In this document: positions 10,618 to 21,944 of the stretch, piece after piece | Position numbering within the stretch: the stretch's first letter is position 1 | Layout: each line of letters starts with the position of its first letter | DNA from: Metaphire vulgaris | Taxonomy: Eukaryota; Annelida; Clitellata; Crassiclitellata; Megascolecidae | Assembly (NCBI GenBank): GCA_018105865.1 | Contig: JACLAT010000045.1 | Coordinates: forward strand, 213,501 to 277,500 | DNA: 64,000 nucleotides | Reading direction: 5' to 3' | Translations under genes and position numbers: made by a program | Notes under the pieces: model-generated | Seen by the model: the letters and a program-made list of their open reading frames with translations, nothing else | What the model was told of the DNA's origin: nothing | Database searches by the model: none

Positions 10618-11157
10618 GGACTATTGACCACAGGACGATTGACCATAGGACGATTGACCATAGGACGATTGACCACTGGACGTTTGACCACAGCGGACTT
10701 TTGACCACTGGACGTTTGACCACAGCGGACTTTTGACCACTGGACGATTGACCACAGCCATGAGTGTCAGGCTTAGCACGCTGTCTACTGCATGCGTGCA
10801 TGCATGCATACAAAAAAAGGAAACCAAATGTTGGGAATGATGAAAAGGACAATCGTAAAACTATATAAGTTATTAGTATGGCTTCATCTAGAATACTGTG
10901 TTCAGGCATGGAATACGTTCTTGAAAAAAGATATAGATTCCCAACATTTGGTTTCCTTTTTTTGCATGCATGCATGCACGCATGCAGTAGACAGCGTGCT
11001 AAGCCTGACACTCATGGCTGTGGTCAATCGTCTAGTGGTCAAAAGTCCGCTGTGGTCAATCGTCCAGTGGTCAAAAGTCCGCTGTGGTCAAACGTCCAGT
11101 GGTCAATCGTCCTATGGTCAATCGTCCTATGGTCAATCGTCCTGTGGTCAATAGTCC
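10618..11157. mobile_element. Fold-back element C, 219-bp arms, young hairpin
   Basis: The arms 10618-10836 and 10939-11157 are both 219 bp and differ at only about four positions by eye. The outer part of each arm is a tandem array of a 15-base unit, GACCATAGGACGATT and variants. The inner part is unique sequence ending in a CATGCATG run and GGAAACCAAATGTTGGGA. The 102-bp spacer translates to KLYKLLVWLHLEYCVQAW, a fragment of a LINE reverse transcriptase C-terminus. GTTCTAAC occurs just outside both ends (10603-10610, 11165-11172), a possible target duplication. The right end is 28 bp from the donor of the CARD exon at 11186. Confidence 0.8.
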
Positions 11158-11185
11158 TAGAACCGTTCTAACAGTGTAGGCCTAC

Positions 11186-11473
11186 CTGGAAGACACATGC
11201 GAAGTTCTTCAAGTATCCAACTTAAATTTGAGCTTTGTAATGCCTCTTTGAACACTGCGAAATCATTATCGGATTTTCTGCTGATTAAAGAGAGAAGAGC
11301 CTCGCTTTTTCTGAACCGATCTCGCTTGCTTGATATCTGTTCATATTCTCTTTGACTCAGAACTTCCTTTTCATACAAACATTCCAGGATGTTGTTCTCG
11401 AAATCAAGTGACTCAACCAGGAAACTGAAGTTTCGTCTAATGAGTATTGAATGTTCAGAGATTGTTTCCAAAT
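11186..11473 (-). CDS. CARD domain exon (second CARD of the lower pair)
   Basis: This 288-bp exon has phase 1 at both ends. The acceptor is TTTTACATAG just above 11473 and the donor CCAG then GTAGGCCTA below 11186. It encodes a full CARD of six helices: HSILIRRNFSFLVESLDF (helix 1), ILECLYEKEVLSQREYEQI (helices 2-3), RKSEALLSLISRKSDNDFAV (helix 4), FKEALQSSNLSWILEELRM (helices 5-6). The LL-x-hinge pattern and the F-x-EAL block are typical of CARDs in RAIDD, NOD and caspase families. CARDs bind other CARDs in cytoplasmic signalling complexes. It fits in phase after the CARD exon at 17766-18135. Domain recognition is by eye but strong. Confidence 0.8.
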
Positions 11474-11694
11474 CTATGTAAAATACGCAAATACATTTGA
11501 GGCAGGCTCATTTAGCCCAAATGAAAATCTCAGATAATTATAATTATTGATTTCAACATAATTAAGTTTCATGTAAACCTGTTTAGCATATGTCTTACAT
11601 TGTGATGATATGTGACCCGCTGGGAGAAAAGGTACCATATGTGGGATTCTTGAGTTACATATACTGCATATATCGGGGTTATATTATATCGGGG

Positions 11695-12306
11695 TTATAT
11701 CGGGGTTAGATTCGCCGCTACCTGCCATTACCGGACGTGATTAAACTGGTTCGATCTCTCATTCTATCACGATTGGATTATTGTAACAGTATCTTACTCG
11801 GACTTCCTGTCAGCCAGCTAAACCGTCTTCAGATGGTGCTAAATGTTTCAGCACGTCTGATCTTCGGCGCTAGGTGGAATGATCATGTGACACCGCTATT
11901 ACGAGACAAACTTCACTGGCTCCGGATTCCGGAGCGTATAGCCTTTAAACGTTGCTGGTTTACATTTAGGACGTTAAATGACCCTTTCTGCCCCGAGTAC
12001 TTAATTAACGGCTCTTGTCTGTAAGCCCAAGTCGTCTGATCGGCACTCGCAGCTTCGATCAAGCAGCCGTTCTCAACTGGTGGTTCCACCCCCGTCTACG
12101 ACAGCAAATTGGGGATCGGTCTGTTTCGAGGGGCAACCCTTTGCTTTGGAACTCGCTGCCGGCGGACGTGACTAGGGTGACATCTCCTGAACTGTTCACT
12201 AGGAACCTTAAAACATATTTATTTAACATATCCTATTAGAGACACTTGTAAAGCACTCTTGACTTTAGCCTTCACTATGCGTATTGCGCTATATAAAATT
12301 GTCAGA

Positions 12307-12358
<52 letters not shown>

Positions 12359-12360
12359 TA
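11695..12360 (+). pseudogene. LINE (CR1/L2-like) reverse transcriptase 3' fragment
   Basis: The frames at 11737-12024 and 12015-12239 carry the C-terminal end of a CR1/L2-type ORF2: LILSRLDYCNSILLGLP, LQMVLNVSARLIFG, HVTPLLRDKLHWL, then RGNPLLWNSLPADV and FTRNLKTYLFNIS. One frameshift near 12015 breaks it. The element ends in a 3' region (GCGCTATATAAAATTGTC) and an AAT run, the usual tail of this LINE group. It is heavily 5'-truncated and lies inside the TIR element 11611-17658. Confidence 0.85.
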
Positions 12361-13174
12361 TTAGCTCAGTCACAGCAAAGTTTTAGAGAAATATACCTTG
12401 TCATTTCAGAGATACCAGCATCCAAACATCATGCCTATCAAATTCAAAATTCTGAGAAATCGAACATCTATTATTGATGAAATTAAAACGTTCAACATTT
12501 TAAAACTATACAAGAGTTACGGATGAAATTTTATCTCAGTATTAATTGTCATATACGCAAACTATCTCTTAAATTTCATCCGTAACTATTCATAATTTAT
12601 CAGTAGAAAATTGAAATAAATATACTAGAACACTGCAAATGAAAAGGTACCAAAAGTGGGATAGATCAGGGCAGGACATAATATTATGGTTGTAATGTAC
12701 AATCTAAACAAGATATACGAACAAGCTGTAATAGGACCATTAGCGTAGCGACGGGGGGGCACGGGGGGCACGTGCCCACCCTACCTCAGTCTGACTGGGT
12801 CATGGGAATCGTGCAAATCCGAGGAGAAAGTTTATACCCTGCCCCCCCAACCGTTACCTCAGTAACTAGAACTTCTGGCCATGCTGATTGGCGATGCTTG
12901 CCGTTGACAGCGTGATATATTGTAGAGCTTCGTCTGTTTAGACCAGGCGGTGAACCCCGACATTCCAGGACTGTGAATCACAGACCTGGCCAGTGGCCAG
13001 TGGCTAATTCCCAGACTGGTATTTGGGTCACAGACCTCACAGTCAGTCGACACTCTTCCATGCTTGACACTCTTCCATGCTTGTCGCGTTACTCCCGTGC
13101 ATGGTTGTAGCATAGACCTAGACTAGTTAGTCGTCGGCTCGAAGTCGGTCATTATTATACCGTCAACTGCTACA

Positions 13175-16100
13175 GTGTATATGATGTCTTATCAATTAAG
13201 CCTATGCAATTGCGCTGAATTTGCTAACGCTGATCCGTCAGAAAAAGCACCGGCTGAGAGACTTCAGTTGACACATTTCCTACGTCATGGGCCAATTCAG
13301 CCACCTGACGGATTTACCTCTGTTGGCAGTGACGTTGGTTCAAAGTTCAGGACATTTAAAGCAAAATGGTAGGATATTCGAATAGTTTTTAAACCATAAC
13401 TATAGCAGTTTTTAATACTACACTCAATGTAGAATATTGTATATAGGCCTAACATCAGTTAGTGTGACCCGTGCAGGCCTGCACTCAAGAGCCAAGAGTC
13501 AAAATTAATAATCTGACAGACAAGAAGTGAGAACTGCTTGCATAGCTGTAGCTAATGCATTTTTAATGTCATGACCTGACTGTGCTTAGACTGCCACTAA
13601 TATTTAGTTATGTCATTGCCTAATCATATCATCATACATGACTGTAGCAATGGCAGTGCATATGCATCTTGAGGCATTTATTCAATTGTGTAGGTATTCC
13701 CGATTCGCCTGGCTAGAGTACAGTTTAAAGAAACAAGTGGCATTTTGTTTCTTCTGTCGTCACTTCGGATTAGTGGGATCAGCATCAACAGGCCCAAGTG
13801 GTGGACAAGTTTCGCAGGCATTTACAAAAATAGGTTTCAATAACTGGAAAAAAGCACTTGAGAAACAGTCTGGTTTTGCACAGCATGCCGAGTCAAGAGC
13901 ACACGTAAATGCTGAGCACGCATACAGACAGTTTCTGGCTGCTAAGCCTGTTGATGTGATGCTATCTGATGAAAGAGAACGACAGCTGTCACAAAAGCAA
14001 GCAGTAATACAGGAAAATCGTGGAATTATTGCAAGAATATTTTCAGCTGTGACATTCATAGCAAGGCTTGGATTGCCATTCCGTGGACATGATGAACAGT
14101 CTGCCAGTATAAACCGCGGTGTATTTTTAGAATTACTAACTTTCCTTGCTGAGTCGGGTGATAACGTTCTTGCTAAGCATTTGGAGTCTGCATCAGCTAA
14201 CGCCAAGTATACAAGCCCTCAGATTCAGAATGAGATGATCTCAATTGTCGGGTGTTCGGTTCAGAAAGCAGTGGTACACAAAGTCCGCAAAGCCCAGCTG
14301 TTCTCTGTTCTCATGGACGAGACTACCGACGTGTCACACAGAGAACAGGTTGCTATACTTGTGCGGTTTGTTGAGGATAATGATGTTCAGGAAAGAATGT
14401 TGGCGCTAGTGGAAGCTCGAGATGTGACTGGTCTAGGGCTGACGCAGCTGCTGCTAGAGACTCTTGAAAAGCATGGACTTGATTTAGCCAATATTGTTGG
14501 CCAAGGTTATGATGGCGGAAGTAATATGATGGGAGCTAGCAAAGGGGTTCAAGCCAGAATTGCAGAACTTAATCCTGTAGCCTTGTTCACACATTGCTTC
14601 TGTCATAGCGCAAACCGTGCTGTCATTAATTCTGTCTGCAACAAAGAAAACACATATGCTCGCAATTTCTTTGGTACAGTGGAACTATTGTACAGCTTCA
14701 TTGAAGGTAGTGCCCTACGCCATTCTTACTTCATTGAACGTTAGTTTCAACTGTCGGGTACAAAACTGCATATGAAAGGCTTGAGTGAGACCAGATGGAA
14801 TTGTCGTGCGGTTTCCCTGCAGCGTCTCCAACAGAAAGGAGTCCTGCAAGCAGCACTAGAAACAATTGAGCACGTTTGCAATACGACCAGTGATGGCAAC
14901 ACGAGAGAAACTGCATCAGGTCTGTTGCTGTCAGTGCGAAAGTTCGAGTTCATTGTGTGCCTATACGCACTGTCGCCAGTATTAGGCGTGCTTAACACCG
15001 TCAGTGAATACCTTCAGCAAACGAACATAGATTTGCTGCAGGCAAATGCATTGATTACTGCACTTAAATTAGAACTACAGAGCATGCGATCCGATGAAAA
15101 ATGGAAGGACATAGTACAGAAAGCAACTGAGCTGGCCAGTACATTGGATATATACCTAGGGGTGATATTTGATAAGAACATGTCGTTTATCGATCATATA
15201 AATAAGGTCAGCAGAGCTGCTCATATGCAAATCAGAGATATTCGACGAATTCGTGATTTTGTGCCCAAATCTGCTCTGATTCCTCTTGCAAACGCCCTTG
15301 TCAGCAGCAGACTTGATTATTGCAATTCTCTTTACAATGGTATGACCAGATCTAACATGCAAAAGCTTCAAAGGATTCAGAATTCTATTGCCCGAGCCAT
15401 TACAAAAACTCGTAAGCATGATCATATTAAACCTGTTCTTCAAAAGTTACACTGGTTGCCGGTAGAACAGAGAATTCTATTCAAAACTGGTCTCCTGGTT
15501 TTTAAAACACTGCAGTCTGGCCAACCTCAATATTTAAAATCTATGTTGAATCACCCAAACCATCGTCATTCAACAAGGTATGCTGATTCATTGTTGAATG
15601 TACCTAGAACCAACACTGAAATTGGTAAGAGAGCTTTTTCTATTTCTGGGCCTAAAATCTGGAACTCTCTCCCTCCGGCTGTCAGATCTTCCAATTCATT
15701 GAGCATCTTCCGATCCAGACTTAAGACGCATCTCTTTCAATTGGCGTTTCCTCCATAGTCCGTCTCACTCTCTCCCTCTGACTGATCTCTGGAATGACCT
15801 GGATCTTTTGCGGATTGATTTTGAAGTACCATCGATTGATACCTTGGGTATTAGAACTGGTGCTATAGAAGTGCATAATTATTATTATTGATACAGAATT
15901 CAAAGAAGGGCGAAAGAAAAAGATTCCACGGCGTCTGGATGATAGCGATACTGGCATTGTCCAGTTTGATGCTGAAAACGCGTTAAGAATTAACATGTAC
16001 ATCAACATTATCGATCACATGTCAGCTCAGTTAAGTCGACGGTTTCCAGATGAACTGACAGACTTTGCATTTTTGCAGCCCATAAACATGCAGGCCATTG

Positions 16101-16501
16101 ACGGGGAGCAGCGCATTCAACAATTAGCTGAACGATATCAAACATTTAATGTAGATCCGGATCGAGCCATTAACCAGTGGCGTCTATCACGCCATTTATT
16201 CGCTGACAGCTCAACTTCAACGAGCCTGTCTCAGACATGCAGTAGGCTGCCAGCAGACTTTAATGATCTTCGTATACTGTACAGGATTGGTATGACTTTG
16301 CCTGTGACAACTGCAGGTGTAGAACGTGCTTTTTCTAAGCTTTGCAACCTGAAAACGAAACTGCGCTCAACCATGTCACAAGATCGCCTTGAAGCTTTGA
16401 TGCTTGCAACAGTGGAAAAAGACATCTTACTTTCATTATCTACTGATGTCTTGGTCTTACAGTTTGCTAACTCTTGTGAGCGTAGATTAGAACTTAGATA
16501 A
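13175..16501 (+). pseudogene. hAT transposase (ZMYM1/TTF-finger type), broken
   Basis: Exon 1 ends at 13368 (GPIQPPDGF ... FKAKW) with a GTAGGAT donor. Exon 2 starts at 13694 after GTGTAG, and the join reads KWYSRFAWLEYSLKKQVAFC with the finger continuing FFCRHFG, as in TTF-type zinc-finger hAT proteins. Then come RAHVNAEHAYRQF, ENRGIIARIFSAVTFIARLG, LFSVLMDETTDVSHREQ (catalytic region) and GQGYDGGSNMMG, followed by ETRWNCRAVSL. A stop at 14742-14744 breaks the frame, and a LINE piece interrupts it at about 15147-15893. The C-terminal hAT dimerisation region follows at 15995-16501 (LPVTTAGVERAFSKLCNLKT, then LRSTMSQDRLEALML). It once made a nuclear DNA transposase but cannot now. Confidence 0.85.
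15147..15893 (+). mobile_element. LINE 3' fragment inserted in the hAT transposase
   Basis: Sequence from YLGVIFDKNMSFIDHI onward is the last part of a CR1/L2-like reverse transcriptase ORF (LVSSRLDYCNSLYNG, KLHWLPVEQRILFK, FSISGPKIWNSLPPAVR, FRSRLKTHLFQ), ending with a stop and an ATT run at about 15880. It keeps one open frame with the hAT codons upstream by chance. The hAT reading resumes at about 15894 (EFKEGRKKKIPRRLDD). It is a 5'-truncated copy. The target duplication is not clear (GATA-like at both borders). Confidence 0.8.
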
Positions 16502-17765
16502 ACTTTAACTGGCAGCTAAAAACTAACATAGTCAATTTTGTTGATCAGCAAAACGTGGATGCTAAAGCCCTATTTTATTGTGAATCTGGCTCTTTGTTCT
16601 AAAGTTTGAAATATCTGCCGATTACCTTCAACTTTTTGATATTAAATTGATTTATATGCTCATGATTTTTTTCTTTTAATTTTTGTGCAATAATTCTGAT
16701 AAATCAGTAAGGCTACAATCGTTGTAATCCATTTCATCAATTAAGTGTTAATTTTCTATTATGTATCATGAACTTAGCCTTACTGAAATTACTATTATAA
16801 TGTTAAAATACTATTATGATGTTATTATTACTACTATGATGTTAGCATGAAATTACTATTATGATGTTATTATTATGCACTTATTTGGATTGTTATTGGA
16901 TTGGATTGGATTAACATGAATACGCCTATATTGATTTGATCTATTCATTCTATTGACTAGTAGGCTTTTCATCTGATCTTGGCCAAAAATATGTGCAAAT
17001 TTTATGCTGAAATTGCCAAAAGCTTTTAGCTTAAGGGGACTTCGCCCCCTAACCATCGAACAAGGGCTCTGCCCCGGCCCCCTGGACACCGCTGAAAGCT
17101 CAGCCCCCCAGATCACCTCGCTCGCCCTGGTGCCCCTACCTGAAAGTCCTGGCTACGCCACTGAATAGGACACAATAAAACTTATAAATAATATTAATCA
17201 AGGTGATTATAAATGTAGGCTAACATATGTAAAGGAATGATGAAAAACAAAGAACGAGAAACTAGTGTTGTAATTCATAAATAGCAACACAAAATAAGAT
17301 TAAACTTCACTTTTAAGCAAAGAAAGAAACAAAATTTGTCGGATATTGCAGATCTGTCAGCTGGTTCTAAACTCATACGTGTTCAAACCTCTGTAAAAAT
17401 TAGTAAGTAAGCTTAAACAGAGCATCAAAGTCAGAAGCTCACTTATGGTACCTTTTGCCTATCTCAGTTTTAAAACAAATTCTTTACTAGGTGACGCAGA
17501 TTTGATTAAAAAGACATAATCATTTAATTGTCTACACATCATTCTGTCTAAAATTCCAAAAATGTAATTTTTGAAAAATTTAAGTTTTCAAGATAAAAAT
17601 GCAATGTCTCGCTAATCTGTGAAACCACTTATGGTACATTTTCTCCCAGCGGGTCACATATATATTCAGTCCAATAACACCACATAGTGTTGATTATTGG
17701 TGAGATTTCAAATTTTGACCTTTTTCAAGATGAACCGATATGCACAAATTACTGCATACTCTTAC

Positions 17766-18135
17766 CCGTTTCAAATTCATCGGAGAACGATGTAAGTAAC
17801 ATATATATATGTTCCTGTTTCGTGAATCTGAGAGACTCTAGGAAGCTTTCGTAAACCTCTTCCGAGCTGCTGATAAGTAGACTCAAAAGCTCCCTAGAGG
17901 CTCTTACTGGAGTATCCTGATAACTCTGAAGACCTTCGAGTTCACTGTCCGATATTTTCTCTTTCTGATACATCTCAGCGACTATTTCAGGTATCTTCGT
18001 CAGGCTACTCAACAGTCTGTTGTAAAATCGACGGATGCATTTCTTATGATTTTCTAAAAAAAATAGTTCAGAGGATAATTTTGCGAACATGAGATTTCGA
18101 ATGAAATCATTAAACATTTCGCTAAATAGCTTTAA
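17766..18135 (-). CDS. CARD domain exon (first CARD of the lower pair)
   Basis: This is a 370-bp exon, phase 0 in and phase 1 out. The acceptor TTCTTAGGCTTTAG lies above 18135 and a near-perfect donor, GTAAGAG, below 17766. The peptide begins LKLFSEMFNDFIRNL, so the Met at 18117 could also be a true start (G at -3). The CARD follows: CIRRFYNRLLSSLTKIPEIV (helices 1-2), AEMYQKEKISDSELEGLQ (helix 3), RASRELLSLLISSSEEVYES (helix 4), FLESLRFTKQEHIYMLL (helices 5-6). It is spliced in phase to the CARD exon at 11186. A TIR element with nested insertions fills most of the intron between them. Confidence 0.75.
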
Positions 18136-18139
18136 CTAA

Positions 18140-19330
18140 AGCCTAAGAACGAATTATCTTCAATTGGACCTACAGTGTAAACAGAGTACTTTGACAGGTG
18201 GATGATCAAAGAGATACCCCAAAACACGACCGCATATTAGATCTTTGAATAGATTTTTGAGCCCAGGAATTTGTTAACATTCGTTATAATATTATTGTTG
18301 ACCATACCCAGTGCCTCCGGTTGCACGTGAGGGCAAATGCTTGCATAAACATTATCACGTTTACTATTCCTTCAACGTTTTGTACAGTTTTGTTGTTTTA
18401 TTAGCATTGTTTGTAACAAGAATAAGGCTATAAAAGAAATGGGTGATTAAGATGGCCAAGAAAATGCCAAGAAATCAAAGGTGTGATGTTCGATTAATGA
18501 GGCTATATTTTATTTTTCAGATTACTGTATCCAGTAGTTAAAAGTATATCTTAGAAGTGACGTGTTTATTGCAATTCTTCATTCAACGGTATCATCAGAT
18601 CCAATATCCACAAACTTCAGATTATGAAAATCCATTGCTGCAACCATCGCCGAAAAAATCCTGGACATACCGAAGCGGTGCGCAAATGTAAGCTGATTCT
18701 TGATAAACCATAGTTTCGTTTTAATTAATATTATATTGCAGAATGCCAACCTCAGTCATTTTTTTCAAAATCCATTTTGAATCAATAAAACCTTTATCAC
18801 TCAACAAGGTTTGGTAATTCGTTGATACACTTCGCACCGGAACAATATTTCAAGAACACTTCTTTGTTACCGGGAGTTTTTAAAACTCACGAAACTAGCC
18901 AAGGACGCCCCAGTTTGATAACATTTTGTATTGACCTTACACTGTACACGAGCATCATTAGGGAGCAATAAGACTGCCAAATCGGAAGCGGAAGCAGAAA
19001 TACATCATAAGTATGCGAATTTTGTCCGCTTATACTAAAATAATAAAGAATAACTAAGATTTTGCACGCATACTAATACTTTACATGCAAATAACAAATT
19101 TTAGTTAAGTATTTGTCATCCGGAAGCTCTTGCAAATAATATTCTCTACTGCGCTGCATGTGGAAATTATAGCATAAGATTGCCAAATGAACAAGTTTCA
19201 GGTCGAGGCCACCACTAGATGTCTGCAACCACAGCTGTCGATTAATAGTTGAACTTGCAGTGAATCACATTCAACAAAAGAACACAACTCTAGTACAAAA
19301 TCTACACCTTCCCGGTTACCATTGATGGTT
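18140..19330. other. Unassigned stretch
   Basis: There is no open frame with a recognisable domain and no clear repeat structure. Confidence 0.4.
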
Positions 19331-19350
19331 AAATGTTCTTAAATGTTCTT

Positions 19351-19508
19351 CTCACTGCCCTTTGGATGTTGACTATTGTCTGGCTGATAATATACCTTCC
19401 CCATAGCTATTTTAAGAGAGGCTGAGCGCCTAAGAATAAGCAGCTACTGTTGTGCTGTTTTCCAAGGCGCTATAGAAATCCACAAGATTTTACTTTACTT
19501 TACTTTGA
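19351..19508 (+). mobile_element. SINE copy 1 (tail TTTTACTTTACTTTACTTT)
   Basis: The body runs from CTCACTGCCCTTTGG through GAGGCTGAGCGCCTAAGAAT and GGCGCTATAGAAATCCAC to a short ACTTT-repeat tail. It matches 32790-32950 (inverted) and 55011-55134 plus 56357-56391. The GCGCTATA phrase before the tail resembles the 3' ends of the CR1/L2-like LINEs here, which suggests it was mobilised by them. No pol III boxes were identified with confidence. Confidence 0.75.
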
Positions 19509-19514
19509 AACCAG

Positions 19515-20795
19515 CACTAAATTTGACTTTGATGCGCTTCTGTCGGTTGACAGAAGAGTCCTCTAATAAGACATGCATGCATGCATGCATGCACTACCAG
19601 ACAAGTATTGTGTCAGCGACCCACTGCTCACTCGTTTTCTTAAAGAATGTTCCGACATTCTTGTACCGTTCATCACAGAGCTCTTCAATCGATCGATGAC
19701 TGATGGGAAAGTGCCGACGACTTTCAAGTCCGCCTCCATTACCCCCAGACTGAAGAAACCCAACATGGATGCGGCGGACGTCAGGTCGTATAGACTGATA
19801 TCCAACCTGTCGGTGCTATCAAAGCTCCTTGAACGGTTTGTATACAGTCAACTTATTAGTCATCTGACGACCTTCCATCTGCTCCCTGATTTGCAGTCGG
19901 CATACCGCGTATTCCACTCCACCGAAACGGCTGTGTTGAAGGTCACTATGGACATCCTTCGGGCGCTGGATGCAGATGTGGCAGTTTTGGTGTTATTGGA
20001 TTTTATTGCTGCTTTCGATACAGTGGATCATGAGCTGCTACTACGGAATATGGAAGTAACGTACGGAGTGAGTGGCTCAGCGCTTCAATGGTTCTCCTCC
20101 TACCTGGAGGATCGAATACAGTACGTACGCTGCGCCAATTCTACCACGTCGCCAACTCGTGTAGCTCGTGGGGCTCCTCAGGGATCCGTCCTGGGACCCA
20201 TCCTTTTTGTGCTCTACGTTGCTGACTTAGTAAGCATAACCCAGCGGTTCGGACTACAAGCCCACCTCTACGTAGACGACACCCAGGTCTACGGGAGCAG
20301 CCCACTGCGTGGCCACTCAACTACTCTCGTAGCGTGTCACTCTGTGTTTAGCCGAGATGACAAGATGGCTGAAGTCAAATCGGTTACAGCTCAACGCTGC
20401 CAAGACTGAAGTCCTCTGGATGGCTACCGAAAGGCAGCAACATCTACTACCATCGACTTGCTTGTATCCGTATAGATGAACTCGATGTGCAGCCGGTGTC
20501 CTCGGTGAGGAACCTCGGAATCTACCTCGATCGCACGGTTTCGATCGATAAAAACGCATGTGGCCAAACCGTTGCGGGGTGCTTCAACGCCTTAAGACTG
20601 ATCACAAGCATTCGCCGATCAGTGTCTACTACTGTCCTCAAATCGCTGGTCTCCTCACTGGTGCTGACCAAGCTCGATTATGGTAACGCAACGCTTGCAG
20701 GGATACACAACCACCTACTTAACCGCCTTCAGTCGGTTATGAACATCGCTGCACGAATGATCTACCAGGCCAAACTCTGGGATCATATATGATCA
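19515..20795 (+). pseudogene. CR1/L2-like LINE reverse transcriptase
   Basis: The frame at 19573-20409 carries the RT core: ITELFNRSMTDGKVPTTFK, DVRSYRLISNLSVLSKLLER, LLPDLQSAYRVFHSTETAV, VLVLLDFIAAFDTVDHELL, APQGSVLGPILFVLYVADL and YVDDTQVY (catalytic YADD changed to YVDD). A frameshift follows. The second frame, 20487-20792, gives VRNLGIYLDRTVSIDKN and VSSLVLTKLDYGNATLAG and stops at KLWDHI. A CATG run at 19573-19592 has replaced part of the coding sequence before LPDKYC. The endonuclease is missing. It is a dead, 5'-truncated copy. Confidence 0.85.
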
Positions 20796-21300
20796 TGTTA
20801 TATGATCATTGACTTCAGGCAGTCATCAACGCCTCGGCCCGGATTATTTTCGGCTTGAGGTGGCACGATCATGTGACACCTGCGCTAAAGGACAAGCTCC
20901 ATTGGCTTCGGTCCCGGAGCGTATAGTATACAAGCGGTGTTGGTTAACTTTTCGTGCTCTTCGGGACCCAGCCTGTCCCGATTACTTGGCATGCCTAGTA
21001 CGACGACAAACGACGACTGGGTGCCGTCTCCAGCTGAGATCTAGCAGCCGCCACCGGCTGTACGTTCCTCCTCCGGCCAGGACTCCGAAGTTTGGCGAGC
21101 GTTCTATGACTCGCGGTAACCCACGTCTGTGGAACGCGCTCCCTGATGCGCTGGTCGGGATTACTTCACCTGAAACGTTTGCTAAAGAGCTGAAAACGTA
21201 TTTGTTCACCATATCGTATAGTTGACTGTTTGACTGTACAGCGCTTTTGGTTTTGGCCGATGGCCATGTTACGGCGCTTCACAAATCGTCGAATAATAAT
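20796..21300 (+). pseudogene. Second CR1/L2-like LINE 3' segment (chimera)
   Basis: The break at TATATGATCATGTTATATG is followed by a restart inside the same protein region (LQAVINASARIIFG in one frame), then ERIVYKRCWLTFRALRDPAC, RGNPRLWNALPDALVG and FAKELKTYLFTISYS. It overlaps in content with the end of the preceding segment, so two LINE copies are joined back to back in the same direction. It ends with GCGCTTCACAAATCGTCG and a short AAT run. Confidence 0.75.
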
Positions 21301-21720
21301 AATAATAATATAACACCACTACTCCGTGACTTACATTGGCTGTCTGTACCGGAACGTATTAATTACAAGCTTGTGACGTTGGTCTTCTGCTGCCTGAATT
21401 GTGCAGGTCCTGCGTATCTGGCGACAGAACTGAAACGTGTCGCCGACTTGGAAGGTCGGCAACGCCTGAGATCCGCCATGTCTGCCTTACTGGCTGTTCC
21501 GAGGACGCGTCTCCGCAACGTAGGAGACCGCGCATTTCATGTGGCTGCCGCTAGGGTCTGGAACGGCCTACCTCCATTCGTTCAACTTTCCTCTTCGCTT
21601 AAAATTTTCAAAAAGAGGCTAAAAACTTGGTTGTTTCGCACTTGTTATGAACTTTAACTCTGTAATGTGTTCACGCAGCCCACCTGTGGACGAGTCACCA
21701 CAATAATCTGAACGTTACTT
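21301..21720 (+). pseudogene. Third LINE 3' segment
   Basis: Directly after the AAT tail of the preceding segment the frame again enters the same protein region: ITPLLRDLHWLSVPERINYK, LATELKRVADLEGR, LLAVPRTRLRNVGDRAFHVA, ARVWNGLPPFVQ and FKKRLKTWLFRTCY. It is from a different CR1/L2-like subfamily and is 5'-truncated exactly at the AAT run. It has no RT catalytic core. Confidence 0.8.
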
Positions 21721-21944
21721 ACTTACTTAAGACGTTACAATTAGCCTATATGCCTACTGTAGTTTCGGGGCGCGTGGTTTAGTCTTATTTGATTGACGAT
21801 ATAGGCCTAATTCTTTCAATAGTCGGAGTGCGCTACTTCCCTTGTGATCGAACTGACACTTTGTCACTATCATAGCAGCGACTACTTGCCATACGTGGGT
21901 AGATAAGTCATCTTCATTTGTTAATTGTCCAGGCTTCTATTTTA

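Larger units (their letters stand above)
12738..17163 (+). mobile_element. hAT element with exact 8-bp target duplication
   Basis: AATAGGAC occurs directly outside both ends (12730-12737 and 17164-17171). The right end, read on the minus strand, starts CAGTGGCGTAGCCAGG, a classic hAT terminus. The left end is a decayed match (CATTAGCGTAGCGACGGG). The 4.4-kb body carries a spliced transposase gene on the plus strand with a LINE fragment inserted in it. The exact target duplication shows the ends are correctly placed. Confidence 0.85.
11611..17658. mobile_element. Terminal-inverted-repeat element interrupted by nested insertions
   Basis: TGTGACCCGCTGGGAGAAAA at 11611-11630 returns inverted at 17639-17658. 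The match continues inward for about 15 more bases (GTACCATA). Subterminal GGTACC / TATGGTACC words recur at about 12640 and 17445. Without the two inserted pieces (LINE fragment 11700-12360, hAT 12738-17163) about 1 kb of non-coding sequence remains, so this was a MITE-like element. Superfamily and target duplication are unclear. Confidence 0.6.

Noticed and set aside
13760..14206. 148-codon minus-strand frame
   Set aside because: It is the shadow of the hAT transposase on the plus strand.
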